NCBI GenBank assembly: GCA_038230335.1
Contig: JBBRNL010000001.1
Coordinates: 124,001-188,000 of the forward strand
From: JBBRDU01 sp038230335
GTDB lineage: Bacteria; Verrucomicrobiota; Verrucomicrobiia; Chthoniobacterales; UBA10450
Reading direction: 5' to 3'
DNA: 64,000 nucleotides
The notes beneath the pieces are model-generated. The model had not been told where the DNA came from. It made no database searches and saw nothing but the letters and a program-made list of their open reading frames with translations. The first letter of the stretch is position 1. The number at the start of each line of letters is the position of its first letter. Shown here one piece after another: positions 36,725 through 45,336 of the stretch. A program made the translations under genes and the position numbers.

Positions 36725-36780
36725 AGGTAGGGGCGATTGGCCTCAATCGCCTGGGCGGTTCGGGTGAACCGTCCCTACCT
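36725..36780 (+). repeat. Interspersed palindromic repeat, copy 4 (best conserved)
   Basis: A 56-bp element is closed by an 8-bp outer stem (aggtaggg / ccctacct) and contains two inner hairpins (gcgattg / caatcgc and cggttc / gaaccg). It could fold as a four-way junction. It lies downstream of msrB in a 276-bp gap. No transposase-like ORF lies within it. Confidence 0.8.
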
Positions 36781-36975
36781 TGCTTCCTGCGCGTAACGCC
36801 CGCCGGTCGAACTGCGTTCGAATCTGCGGTTCGCCGAGAACAGGATGTTATGACGCGGGGTGGGAGAATCTCACGAGACGTAAACCCTTGGTAATCAGTC
36901 AAGTCAAAGCCCGCGATGTGTGACTAAGATGACCCTGTTCGCGAAGCTAGTCCACTGTGCGAGAGTGTCGGCGCT

Positions 36976-38127
36976 ATGATGCACGAATTCCTCGTGTCGA
37001 ATCGGGTCGAGTTGGTCCGCCGCTGCCGAGGAAAAGTCGCCCAGCGGGCTGCGCCGGAAGCCACGGAAAAGGAGTTGGATTTTGGGATCGGGTTTTTTCT
37101 CGATCAACTAATTGAGACCCTGCGCGTGGAAGAGACGAGCGATCCCATGAAGCGGAGTCGAAAGATTTCCGGCCAATCTGGGGGAGCAATGTCAGGTCTG
37201 TCGGACATGGGGGATGGAGCGACCAAGCATGGGCGCGAGTTGTCCGCGCACGGATTCACGGTCGATCAGGTGGTGCACGATTATGGCGACCTCTGCCAAG
37301 CGGTCACGGAGATGGCGGTGGAAAGGGAGACGCCTTTCGCGACGAAAGAGTTCCAGACGCTCAACCGCTGCCTGGATAATGTGATCGCCGATGCGGTCAC
37401 GGAGTTCATGTACCAGCGCGATTTCGTCACGGCGGGCAAGGAGGCGGATGCGGTGAACCAGCGCCTGGGCGCATTCGCGCACGAGCTGCGGAATCTTCTT
37501 AATTCCGCCATGCTCGCACTGACCGCGATCAAGGAAGGCGACGTGGGGCTGGGTGGCGCGACTGGCGCGGTCCTGGACCGGAGCCTGATCGGGATGCGGA
37601 AGCTGATTGATCTTTCGCTCTCCGACGTGCGGATGCAGGCCGGGATGCCCGCGCAACATCGTCTCTTTCCCCTTTCGAAATTCATCGACGACCTGAAGCT
37701 GTCCGCTTCGCTGGAGGCAAAGATGGCGCAGTGCCGGTTCACTGTTTCTCATGTCGATTCCAGCCTCGCGATTGATGTAGATCGGGACCTCCTTTCCTCG
37801 GCGGTGAGCAATGTGTTGCAGAATGCTTTCAAATTCACAGAACCCGGCACTGAAGTGACGTTGCGTGCTTTCGCGGTCGCGGATCGTGTCCAGATCGAGG
37901 TGGAAGATCACTGCGGCGGTCTGCTGCCGAGCGAGGCGGAGACAATGTTTCTCCCGTTCACGCAAAGTGGCGTGAACAAAACGGGCATCGGCCTGGGCCT
38001 CTCCATCTCGCGGCGCGGCGTGGAGGTGAATAAGGGAACTCTGAGCGTGCGCGATGTGGCTGGTTCAGGCTGCGTCTTTACGATTGATTTGCCTCGGCAC
38101 TCGATGGCTGAGCCTGCGTTAAACTGA
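36976..38127 (+). CDS. Sensor histidine kinase
   Basis: The 383-residue soluble histidine kinase has an N-terminal helical sensory part (about residues 1-160) and a dimerisation box GAFAHELRNLLNSAM (phosphorylated His about 169). The ATP-binding domain shows the N box (SNVLQNAFKF), G1 (EDHCGGLL), F box (FLPFTQ) and G2 (TGIGLGLSI). The N-terminal region resembles RsbRD-like sensors in helical content. No response regulator is adjacent and no membrane helix is seen, so it senses a cytosolic signal. It ends about 90 bp before an integrase remnant at the island edge. Confidence 0.87.
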   Translation: MMHEFLVSNRVELVRRCRGKVAQRAAPEATEKELDFGIGFFLDQLIETLRVEETSDPMKRSRKISGQSGGAMSGLSDMGDGATKHGRELSAHGFTVDQVVHDYGDLCQAVTEMAVERETPFATKEFQTLNRCLDNVIADAVTEFMYQRDFVTAGKEADAVNQRLGAFAHELRNLLNSAMLALTAIKEGDVGLGGATGAVLDRSLIGMRKLIDLSLSDVRMQAGMPAQHRLFPLSKFIDDLKLSASLEAKMAQCRFTVSHVDSSLAIDVDRDLLSSAVSNVLQNAFKFTEPGTEVTLRAFAVADRVQIEVEDHCGGLLPSEAETMFLPFTQSGVNKTGIGLGLSISRRGVEVNKGTLSVRDVAGSGCVFTIDLPRHSMAEPALN

Positions 38128-38214
38128 GCGAGACGCGGCGCGATGGCTTTATTCGACCTCAGCGTTGCCCGCAAATAGGGCCTCTGGCATAGGATTTCAG
38201 AGTTCCTGTCGGTC

Positions 38215-38487
38215 CTACCACGCAAAAACCGGCATGGCAGAACTGGCAAAACCTCTTTTCGAGAACCGAGGGACTGCGACGCGGACGCGCTGTATCGCTG
38301 TCCCGTAATCGGAAGTGCCTAACGATTTGCGAATGATTTCTTTTTTGAGGACGTGGCGCAAGTCCGTCGGGACTTTCACATTGAGGTAATAGCGGGAACC
38401 TCGACGCATTAAATGCGTATGGCGGGGCATTGGAATCGGTTGGGCAAGTGTGAAAGCCTGGTGTGACATAACGGGATTCCGTGCCAT
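38215..38487 (-). pseudogene. Truncated phage-type integrase N-terminus
   Basis: The 90-residue frame contains an opening typical of DUF6538-type integrases: MPRHTHLMRRGSRYYLNVKVP, read as two parts, then RKSLGTSDYGTAIQRVRVA. The sequence leaves the family after about residue 70 and stops, so the catalytic C-terminal domain is missing. It starts 45 bp from the 3' end of the neighbouring tRNA-Ser gene, the usual position of an integrase at a tRNA attachment site. It marks an older, largely lost insertion. Confidence 0.72.
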
Positions 38488-38531
38488 TGATTAGCAGAGT
38501 CTTACTTCATCCCCAGCCAGTTACAAAAAAC

Positions 38532-38623
38532 TGGCGGAAGGGGTGGGATTCGAACCCACGGTGGGTTTAACCCCACGCTCGATTTCGAGTCGAGTGCCTT
38601 CAACCGGACTCAGCCACCCTTCC
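38532..38623 (-). tRNA. tRNA-Ser (CGA)
   Basis: The minus strand forms a class II tRNA: acceptor GGAAGGG with CCCTTCC, D arm GGCTGAG region, anticodon stem CTCGA/TCGAG with loop CTCGAAA (anticodon CGA), a long variable arm GTGGGGTTAAACCCAC and a T arm with loop TTCGAAT. Discriminator G is followed by an encoded CCA. Its length is 92 bases. It is flanked by integrase sequences on both sides, so it is a hotspot for island insertion. Confidence 0.97.
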
Positions 38624-38717
38624 TATTGGAGATCAATCACTTACATACCAACAAAAACAGTCTAATTGACTTTTCTACGGTCTCTTTCTACGGTCAGGGC
38701 TCAAAATCGCGACTTTC

Positions 38718-39938
38718 ATGCCAGCAACCCCAAGCAAAAAGACCGCCGTTTGGACGCCGACAAAGGTGCAGTTTCTTTATCGCCATCGCAACAGACGATA
38801 TTACGTCCGGGTCTTCACAGGCGGCAAGGAGAAGTGGACCAGCCTCAAGACCAAGCTGATGTCGGTCGCAAAGAATCGTATGAAGGGGCACCTCGATGCG
38901 GCGGAACGGCAGCGCAGCTTGGGCGAGGGAGCGGTCGCGACGGGAAGCCTAACGTTTGGCCAGGCATTGGAGACTTATCGCAAGCGGTTGAGCGAAGCCG
39001 ATGTTCGACCAAATACAAAGGCGTATCGCGATGCGGGAGTGAAACTAGTTTTGCGATCATGGGAAGGAGTCGGATCGCTGAACGTTAGAAAAGTGACTTC
39101 GAAAATGGTCGAAGAATGGCTGCGGAAATTCAAAGCGTCAGCGCAACCGCACATCCCAAAGAACGCGAAGCGGCCGGCGCACAATTCCACAGGTGCCAGT
39201 ATTACCACGATAAAGTGTGCACTAGATGCGGTCCGGCACGTTCTGGATGTCTCAGTCGAGAGCGGCCATCTCTACGCAAATCCCGCCCGTAATACGACCG
39301 TGGCGAATACAGCTCGGAAGATGTTTAAAACGGTCCGGCGCGCAAAGGCTGAACGCGGTGTTGCAAAAATCCCGACCCGCGAAGAATTTCTGCGCATTGT
39401 TGACACCATCCGAACTGCCGGTGTCGCCGATTGCCGGGCTGCCGCAGAGTTTGTTCAGTTTATCGCCTTTTGCGGCGCACGGAAGACAGAGGCTAATAAC
39501 GTTCGGTGGTCAGACATCGATTTTTCGGCTGAACGGATCCGCCTCCGAGTCACCAAGAATGGAGAGGAGCGCTCCGTTCCGATGACGGGCGAGATGCAAC
39601 TGCTTCTTGAAACGATGCATTTGAGAAGAGGACCATCGCTAAATGAAAGTGTTCTTCTGGTAAAGGAGGCGCAGGGCTTTATTGACACCGCATGTCGGAA
39701 ACTGGGACTCAGCCGCTTCACGACTCATGCTCTGCGCCATTTATTTGGTACTGCTTGTCTCGAGGCAGGCGTTGATGTCCGGACCGTCGCTTCTTGGCTC
39801 GGGCACAAGGATAACGGTGCGCTTTTATTGAAGGTGTATTCCCACGTTCGCCGGGAACACGAAGCGGAGATGATTCGTAAAGTGTCTTTCGCATCGGCCG
39901 GAACCGATAAATTAGTAGGGCTCGAGCGAAGCGCTTGA
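38718..39938 (+). CDS. Tyrosine recombinase (integrase)
   Basis: The 406-residue phage-type integrase has an N-terminal arm and SAM-like core-binding domain, then the catalytic domain. The active-site set is complete: Arg255 (FCGARKTEAN), Lys280 (RVTKNGEE), His337-x-x-Arg340 (THALRHLFG), His363 (SWLGHKDN) and Tyr374 (LKVYSHV). It should catalyse site-specific integration and excision of the island. It begins about 95 bp beyond the 5' end of tRNA-Ser and ends 58 bp before the first defence gene. Integration at a tRNA 5' part is less common than at the 3' end, so the real att site remains open. Confidence 0.92.
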   Translation: MPATPSKKTAVWTPTKVQFLYRHRNRRYYVRVFTGGKEKWTSLKTKLMSVAKNRMKGHLDAAERQRSLGEGAVATGSLTFGQALETYRKRLSEADVRPNTKAYRDAGVKLVLRSWEGVGSLNVRKVTSKMVEEWLRKFKASAQPHIPKNAKRPAHNSTGASITTIKCALDAVRHVLDVSVESGHLYANPARNTTVANTARKMFKTVRRAKAERGVAKIPTREEFLRIVDTIRTAGVADCRAAAEFVQFIAFCGARKTEANNVRWSDIDFSAERIRLRVTKNGEERSVPMTGEMQLLLETMHLRRGPSLNESVLLVKEAQGFIDTACRKLGLSRFTTHALRHLFGTACLEAGVDVRTVASWLGHKDNGALLLKVYSHVRREHEAEMIRKVSFASAGTDKLVGLERSA

Positions 39939-39996
39939 GAGTAAGCTTTGACGGAGGGCGTTAACCCAGGATAGAAATGACCGCCCCGGATGTAGG

Positions 39997-41070
39997 TTGC
40001 GTTCATCAATTTATTTCTTCGAACACAATGACTCTGCAAATTTGCCAGATGGGGGCGAAACATTTTCACAAATTGGGACTGATGATGTGACCGCTGGAGC
40101 CGATCCTGTCGTGGTCTTCCGGTTTTCTGGTCACGAGACATTTGCTTGCCGTTATGCTTGGTTGCCTAAGGCGGCGGAAGCAGTTTCAACGGATGCCTCC
40201 ATCCTTAGTGCGGCTCGCGAGGATGATGCCATGGTCGCGCTTGGCGTTGGTAAGAACATGGTGCGTTCGATTCGCTTTTGGGCGGAGACTGCTGATGTGA
40301 TTCTTCCATCTTTGGAGGGCCATCGATTGACCACTTTTGGTCGGGACTTGCTGATCGGAACAAAAGAGACGGCTCCGCATGATGCTTTTTTGGAAGACGT
40401 CCAAACACTTTGGCTGCTCCATTGGAAACTATCGACGAATTCACGCGCACAGATTTTCGCGTGGGATTTCTTAATGAATCAATTTCACGAGCCTGAACTG
40501 TACGCATCGGCTGTTATCAGAGCGTTCCAGAAAATTCTGCCTACCGTTTCGCAGAAGGCAATTTCGTTAGCCTCGTTGGAGCAACTTTACGAAGTATTCC
40601 TTCACTCCTACGTACCGACACGAGGTCGTAAAGGAGAAGTCAAGGAAGACAACCTCGATTCTCCGTTGGTCGAATTAGATTTGTTGCAACACACCGGGTT
40701 CACACAGACCTCGCTCCACTCTGGTCGGCCGGAGCCAAAATTTGCATTCCGCAGAGAGGAGAAATCCGAAATCGGGAGTTCACTCTTCGTCTACTGTCTG
40801 AATGAGTTTTGGCAAAACCGATCTCGGTCGCTCCAGACGCGTGAATTAACCATCCCCTTGCACACGGTTTCGAATGGCCACGGCAGTCCAGGGCAAGTCT
40901 TCAAGATACCCGAAGCCGATATTCGAAAACGCTTATTAGCTTTAAAGGAAGCTTCTCAAGGATTGTTTCGCTTTGAAGAGTCTGCTGCGGTCCCCACCGT
41001 CGTCCGCCGGAACGCTACTGATAAGCTTCCTTTGAGTACGGTTTACCAACGCGAGGTGGAATATGCGTAA
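39997..41070 (+). CDS. sspB: SspB-like DUF4007 protein of the phosphorothioation system
   Basis: The 357-residue protein matches DUF4007, with the opening FRFSGHETFACRYAWLPKA, VGKNMVRSIRFWAE and a TLWLLHWKL helix. In the SspABCD system the DUF4007 protein SspB is needed to place sulfur in one DNA strand and is reported to nick DNA; I rely on family knowledge for this. The TTG at 39997 is the longest start; the family match begins about residue 40, so a later GTG near 40087 is possible. Its end overlaps the next gene by 8 bp. It is the first gene of the array, 58 bp behind the integrase. Confidence 0.85.
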   Translation: MRSSIYFFEHNDSANLPDGGETFSQIGTDDVTAGADPVVVFRFSGHETFACRYAWLPKAAEAVSTDASILSAAREDDAMVALGVGKNMVRSIRFWAETADVILPSLEGHRLTTFGRDLLIGTKETAPHDAFLEDVQTLWLLHWKLSTNSRAQIFAWDFLMNQFHEPELYASAVIRAFQKILPTVSQKAISLASLEQLYEVFLHSYVPTRGRKGEVKEDNLDSPLVELDLLQHTGFTQTSLHSGRPEPKFAFRREEKSEIGSSLFVYCLNEFWQNRSRSLQTRELTIPLHTVSNGHGSPGQVFKIPEADIRKRLLALKEASQGLFRFEESAAVPTVVRRNATDKLPLSTVYQREVEYA

Positions 41071-44000
41071 TCAGGCGATTGCCTCGCTGCACAGCTATTC
41101 GAGTCGCTTCCTGCGGTCGACTGATCTGGTGCGTGATTTCGACGACCCCGAAGGTCTCCGCGGCTACTGGCTCACAGACTTTGGCCGGTCCTGCCTCGGT
41201 CGTATTTCAGACGGGTTCCGTCCCGAGTCCGGAAGGAGGGCCTGGCGCCTCACCGGTGACTTCGGGTCCGGAAAATCGTCGTTTGCATTACTGCTGGCCA
41301 ATTCTGCTAGTGACGCCCGAAATCGACTTCCGAAAGCGCTCTTTCGTGAGGTGGTTGAGGAAATCCCTGAGGCCAAGAAGCTAAGCTTTGTCCCCGTACT
41401 AGTGACTGGCACGCGCGAGCGAATGGCGCCTGCCATTCTTCGAGCCGTCTTCAAGGTCTTTGGCACCCTGTATTCACGACGGGGAGTTCGGTCTGAGCTT
41501 GAAACTCAAGTCGAGAACCTTCTGTTAAACCCGGATCAAATCACGGATAGACAGGTCGTTGAGCTGATCGAGAAGACCAATCGAAAGATCATCCAGAATG
41601 GAAGAGGATCTGGGTTGCTTTTGATCCTCGACGAAGTCGGGAAATTCCTCGAATTCGCTGCCAATAACCCGGATGAGCAGGATGTTTATTTCCTGCAGCA
41701 ATTGGGCGAGATGGCGGCCCGCAGTGGTCGCGAGCCCGTGATTGTCGTTTGTCTGCTGCATCAGGGCTTCAACGCTTATTCAGAACAGCTCACGCCTTCA
41801 AGCCAACGCGAATGGGAGAAAATTGCGGGACGCTTTGAGGAAATCGTATTTCGACAGCCACTCGATCAGATCGCGCTCTTAATTGCGGCCGCAATCGAGC
41901 TCGACGAAACCGCAATTCCGACATCGCTGAAAAAGCAAGCAACGGCTGCGTTGGATGCAGGGATTGCTTGCGGATGGTTTGGCACTTCGGCCAGTCGCGA
42001 CACCCTTAGACAATTGGCTCACAGATTATTTCCGCTCGATCCCCTCCTACTGCCCGTGCTAGTTCGTATTTTTCAGCGATTTGGCCAAAACGAACGATCA
42101 CTTTTTAGTTTTCTGTGCTCATACGAGCCATTTGGTTTCCGGGCCTTTTCAAATAATCCGCTAAATAAGACATCACGCCCATATCAGCTCGCGGATTTCT
42201 ACGACTACATCCGCGCCAACTTTGGACATCGGCTCGCGGTTGCAAGCTATCGAACGCATTGGAGCGTAATCGAATCAAAGATTGACGCTTATCCCGCGGA
42301 TAACGCCCTGGAGGTGCGGGTCCTTAAGACAGTTGGTGTCTTGAATCTCCTGAATTCGGACGATCTTCGGCCGACTCGAGAGGCGCTTTGCTGGGCTGTA
42401 GCAGGCCACTCAGAAGAAGACCGTCGTCAAGTTTCTAGGTTGCTTAAGAAGATCGAGGGACGCGACCTGCACTTCCGTGGCGAGTCACGGGGCTATTCAC
42501 TCTGGCCTTACACAAGCGTCGATATAGATGCTCGTTTAGACGAGGCAAAACGCGCGATTCCTGAGGTCGTTAGGGTCGCTGAAGCTATTCGACAGCAGCT
42601 CGATAGCCGGCCCGTCGTGGCCAGAGCACATTACATCCGGACCGGGAATCTACGCTACTTTGATATTGTCTACTGCGAATCGGGCGAGCTCGAGCAAAAA
42701 GCCTCCGAGCCGCCAATTAGTCGAGCCGATGGGATAATTCTGATCCCGTTGTGCGAGACAAAACAGGAAGCAAATGCGTCATTGCAAATGGCCCGCAAGA
42801 TCAAAGGGCGTGACGACCTCATTCAGATCATCGCGGTCCCGCGCCCGTTAAATCATCTGAATCAAGCGGCACTGGACGCTTTACGCTGGGAATGGGTTCA
42901 GGAAAAGACGTCGGAATTGAACAATGATCCTTACGCCCGCAACGAAGTGCAGCTTCATCTTCAGGAGGCTCGTAACCGTCTTCAAAATCAGATTCAAGAA
43001 TTCATTGGACTAAACCGTGTCGGCGAGCGCGTCAGCCTTTCATGGTTTTACCGTGGTGATCGAATTCAACACCAAACCGGGCGTCAGGTTATGCGGTGGC
43101 TTTCCACCCTATGCGACGCAATCTTCCATTCCGCTCCGAATATTCGGAACGAACTAGTTAACCGGCAGAATCTCAGCTCCGCCGCTGCCGCCGCTCGAAT
43201 GCGATTGATCGAGTTGATGTTTTCCCACTCTGACAAGTCCGATCTTGGGTTGCCAATCGACCGAAAGCCTCCCGAGAAATCAATGTATTTGTCAGTTCTC
43301 CGCGCACCCGGTTTGCATCGCCAGATCCATGAGCGATGGAGGCTAGAATATCCGCCAAAAACCCAATCCGCTAATCTGCGCCCAGTAATAGACCGAATCC
43401 GCCAGGTTATTTCAGATCGCCCAGACGCGCGCGTGCCTGTTAGCGAATTGGTGTCGCTTGTGCGCAAGCCTCCATTCGGACTTCGGGATGGCCTGTTTCC
43501 AATCTTATTGGCGGTCGTTGCCATCGTTGAGGAACAGGAGATAGCCTTCTATGAGAACGGCACTTTCCTGCGCGAGGTCGGGCGGGATGCATTTCTTCGA
43601 ATGACAAAGGCGCCGGAGCGGTTCGATATGCAGTATTGCAAGATCGAAGGGGTGCGGGCTGAAGTGTTCGAGCGATTGCTTGCCGTACTCGACGTAAAGC
43701 CAATCAAAGGACGTAAGGTCGAGTTGCTCGACGTCGTGAAACCCTTGTGCTCGTTCGTCGCACATTTGCCACCTTATGTTTTAAACACGCGCAAACTTCC
43801 GCCGGCTGCACTGGCTGTGCGCGATACCATCTTGAATGCGCGCGAACCGGCTACCCTCCTTTTCTCGGATCTCCCTAAAGCTTGCGGGTTTGAAGTGATT
43901 GGCGCTAAGGCGACAAAGGCAAAGCCGTCCCTGTCCTTCACGAAGGCTCTGAAGGCCGCCATCGATGATTTGCGGGTTGCTTATCCCGAAATGCAGGAGC

Positions 44001-44527
44001 GCCTCCGGATGCGGCTTCGTGGGGCTTTCGACCTGCCGGGAGATTTTCAACAATTCAGAAGTGCGCTCGCGCGCCGCGCCGAACAGATCCTGCTCGGAAT
44101 TTTCGAGCCAAAGTTGCGAGCGTTTTGTCTTCGACTAATCGACGACAATCTTCCCGAGTCAGAATGGATCGAATCGATCGGCAGCTTTTTAGCCCTCAAA
44201 CCGCCGACGAAATGGCATGATGCCGAAGAAGAGCTTTTTAACAGCGATCTTGCCGTCTGGGCTACACGCTTTCACCATGTCGAAAGCATTATATTTGCTG
44301 CCGACAGGTCGCCGCGCGGTTCAATTGGTGTACGCCTTGCCATTACCCAGTCGGACGGCATCGAACATGAGAAGGTGTTTCACTATACGACCGACGAAGA
44401 GAGACAATTAAAGAAGCTGCAACGCCACCTGGAGCTTATGCTCTCGAAAGAAGGTCGCCTCGGCTTCGCTGCGGCATCGCGAGCAATCTTGAGCAAGCTT
44501 CGCGAAACGGAGGCAGTTCAACAATGA
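41063..44527 (+). CDS. sspC: SspC-like P-loop ATPase
   Basis: The 1,154-residue cytosolic protein has a Walker A motif LTGDFGSGKSS near residues 64-74 and a Walker B LLLILDEVGKFLEF near residues 185-198. An arginine-finger-like segment follows. The long C-terminal two thirds has no motif I recognise. Size and neighbours (DUF4007 before, PAPS-reductase-family after) match SspC, the ATPase of the single-strand phosphorothioation machinery. Its start overlaps sspB by 8 bp and its stop overlaps the next start (ATGA), showing tight coupling. A general DNA-motor function is inferred from the fold. Confidence 0.84.
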   Translation: MRNQAIASLHSYSSRFLRSTDLVRDFDDPEGLRGYWLTDFGRSCLGRISDGFRPESGRRAWRLTGDFGSGKSSFALLLANSASDARNRLPKALFREVVEEIPEAKKLSFVPVLVTGTRERMAPAILRAVFKVFGTLYSRRGVRSELETQVENLLLNPDQITDRQVVELIEKTNRKIIQNGRGSGLLLILDEVGKFLEFAANNPDEQDVYFLQQLGEMAARSGREPVIVVCLLHQGFNAYSEQLTPSSQREWEKIAGRFEEIVFRQPLDQIALLIAAAIELDETAIPTSLKKQATAALDAGIACGWFGTSASRDTLRQLAHRLFPLDPLLLPVLVRIFQRFGQNERSLFSFLCSYEPFGFRAFSNNPLNKTSRPYQLADFYDYIRANFGHRLAVASYRTHWSVIESKIDAYPADNALEVRVLKTVGVLNLLNSDDLRPTREALCWAVAGHSEEDRRQVSRLLKKIEGRDLHFRGESRGYSLWPYTSVDIDARLDEAKRAIPEVVRVAEAIRQQLDSRPVVARAHYIRTGNLRYFDIVYCESGELEQKASEPPISRADGIILIPLCETKQEANASLQMARKIKGRDDLIQIIAVPRPLNHLNQAALDALRWEWVQEKTSELNNDPYARNEVQLHLQEARNRLQNQIQEFIGLNRVGERVSLSWFYRGDRIQHQTGRQVMRWLSTLCDAIFHSAPNIRNELVNRQNLSSAAAAARMRLIELMFSHSDKSDLGLPIDRKPPEKSMYLSVLRAPGLHRQIHERWRLEYPPKTQSANLRPVIDRIRQVISDRPDARVPVSELVSLVRKPPFGLRDGLFPILLAVVAIVEEQEIAFYENGTFLREVGRDAFLRMTKAPERFDMQYCKIEGVRAEVFERLLAVLDVKPIKGRKVELLDVVKPLCSFVAHLPPYVLNTRKLPPAALAVRDTILNAREPATLLFSDLPKACGFEVIGAKATKAKPSLSFTKALKAAIDDLRVAYPEMQERLRMRLRGAFDLPGDFQQFRSALARRAEQILLGIFEPKLRAFCLRLIDDNLPESEWIESIGSFLALKPPTKWHDAEEELFNSDLAVWATRFHHVESIIFAADRSPRGSIGVRLAITQSDGIEHEKVFHYTTDEERQLKKLQRHLELMLSKEGRLGFAAASRAILSKLRETEAVQQ

Positions 44528-45333
44528 GTCAACCGACGCGGCACATTCTCTGCATGTCCGGGGGCAAGGACAGCACCGCCCTCGCGTTGTACATGCGCGA
44601 TCGCCTTCCAGAGATGGAGTATGTTTTTTGCGATACAGAAAAGGAACTCACGGAAACTTATGAGTATCTGAATCAAGTCGAAGCGTTCCTCGGGAAGAAG
44701 ATTATCCGACTCAACGCCAAAGTGGGCTTCGACCATTGGTTGGAGGTCTTCGGTGGCTATCTTCCTTCGCCGCAAATGCGCTGGTGCACAAAGTTACTAA
44801 AGTTGAAGCCGTTTGAGGAATTTGTCGGTGAAGAAGAAGTCGTTAGCTACGTCGGAATCAGATCCGATGAAGATCGCGTTGGCTACATAAGCACGAAAGA
44901 AAACATCAAGGCAGTTTTTCCCTTTAGAGAAGACGGGATCGACTATGCCGGCGTAATGAAGATCCTCCAAGAAAGTGGTATTGGATTACCGCCTTACTTA
45001 AAATGGGGACGCACTCATTCGGGGTGTTTTTTTTGCTTTTTTCAGCGTCCAATCGAATGGGTGCGTCTGCTCGAGACCCATCCCGATCAATTCGACGAAG
45101 CCCAAAAGTACGAAAAGCTTAGTGATGAAGCTGGGAAGACTTTCACTTGGAGCCAGGGTATGCCGTTGTCGGAGCTACGAAAGCCCGAGAATGTGGAAAC
45201 CATAAAGCGTCGATACGCTGAAATTGAGAACCGACGAAGAGCAAATCGAGGCAACCGAAGACTCGTCGAGGTGTTAGGTGGCCTGGAGCAAGACGATGAC
45301 GGCCCACAAGCCTGCCTTATTTGTCAAAAATAG
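44524..45333 (+). CDS. sspD: SspD-like PAPS-reductase-family protein
   Basis: The 269-residue protein is an adenine-nucleotide alpha-hydrolase of the PAPS reductase/ATP pyrophosphatase type. The PP-loop SGGKDST is at residues 12-18, after LCM. Cysteines at about 88 (MRWCTK), 168 and 171 (HSGCFFC), and 264 and 267 (ACLIC) could hold an iron-sulfur cluster, as in the related DndC. SspD uses ATP to activate DNA for sulfur insertion in the phosphorothioation reaction. It is much shorter than DndC, which favours Ssp over Dnd. Its start overlaps sspC; the next gene starts 3 bp after its stop. Confidence 0.87.
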   Translation: MSQPTRHILCMSGGKDSTALALYMRDRLPEMEYVFCDTEKELTETYEYLNQVEAFLGKKIIRLNAKVGFDHWLEVFGGYLPSPQMRWCTKLLKLKPFEEFVGEEEVVSYVGIRSDEDRVGYISTKENIKAVFPFREDGIDYAGVMKILQESGIGLPPYLKWGRTHSGCFFCFFQRPIEWVRLLETHPDQFDEAQKYEKLSDEAGKTFTWSQGMPLSELRKPENVETIKRRYAEIENRRRANRGNRRLVEVLGGLEQDDDGPQACLICQK

Positions 45334-45336
45334 CGC

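Noticed and set aside
37192..37965. Minus-strand frame of 257 codons
   Set aside because: Antisense to the histidine kinase core; composition is typical of a shadow frame.
43084..43524. Minus-strand frames inside sspC
   Set aside because: Antisense to the ATPase gene, Arg/Ser-rich, with no ribosome-binding site.
44524..45333. DndC of a DndABCDE double-strand phosphorothioation system
   Set aside because: The protein is about half the DndC length, and DndB, DndD and DndE-like genes are absent, while the DUF4007 neighbour points to Ssp.
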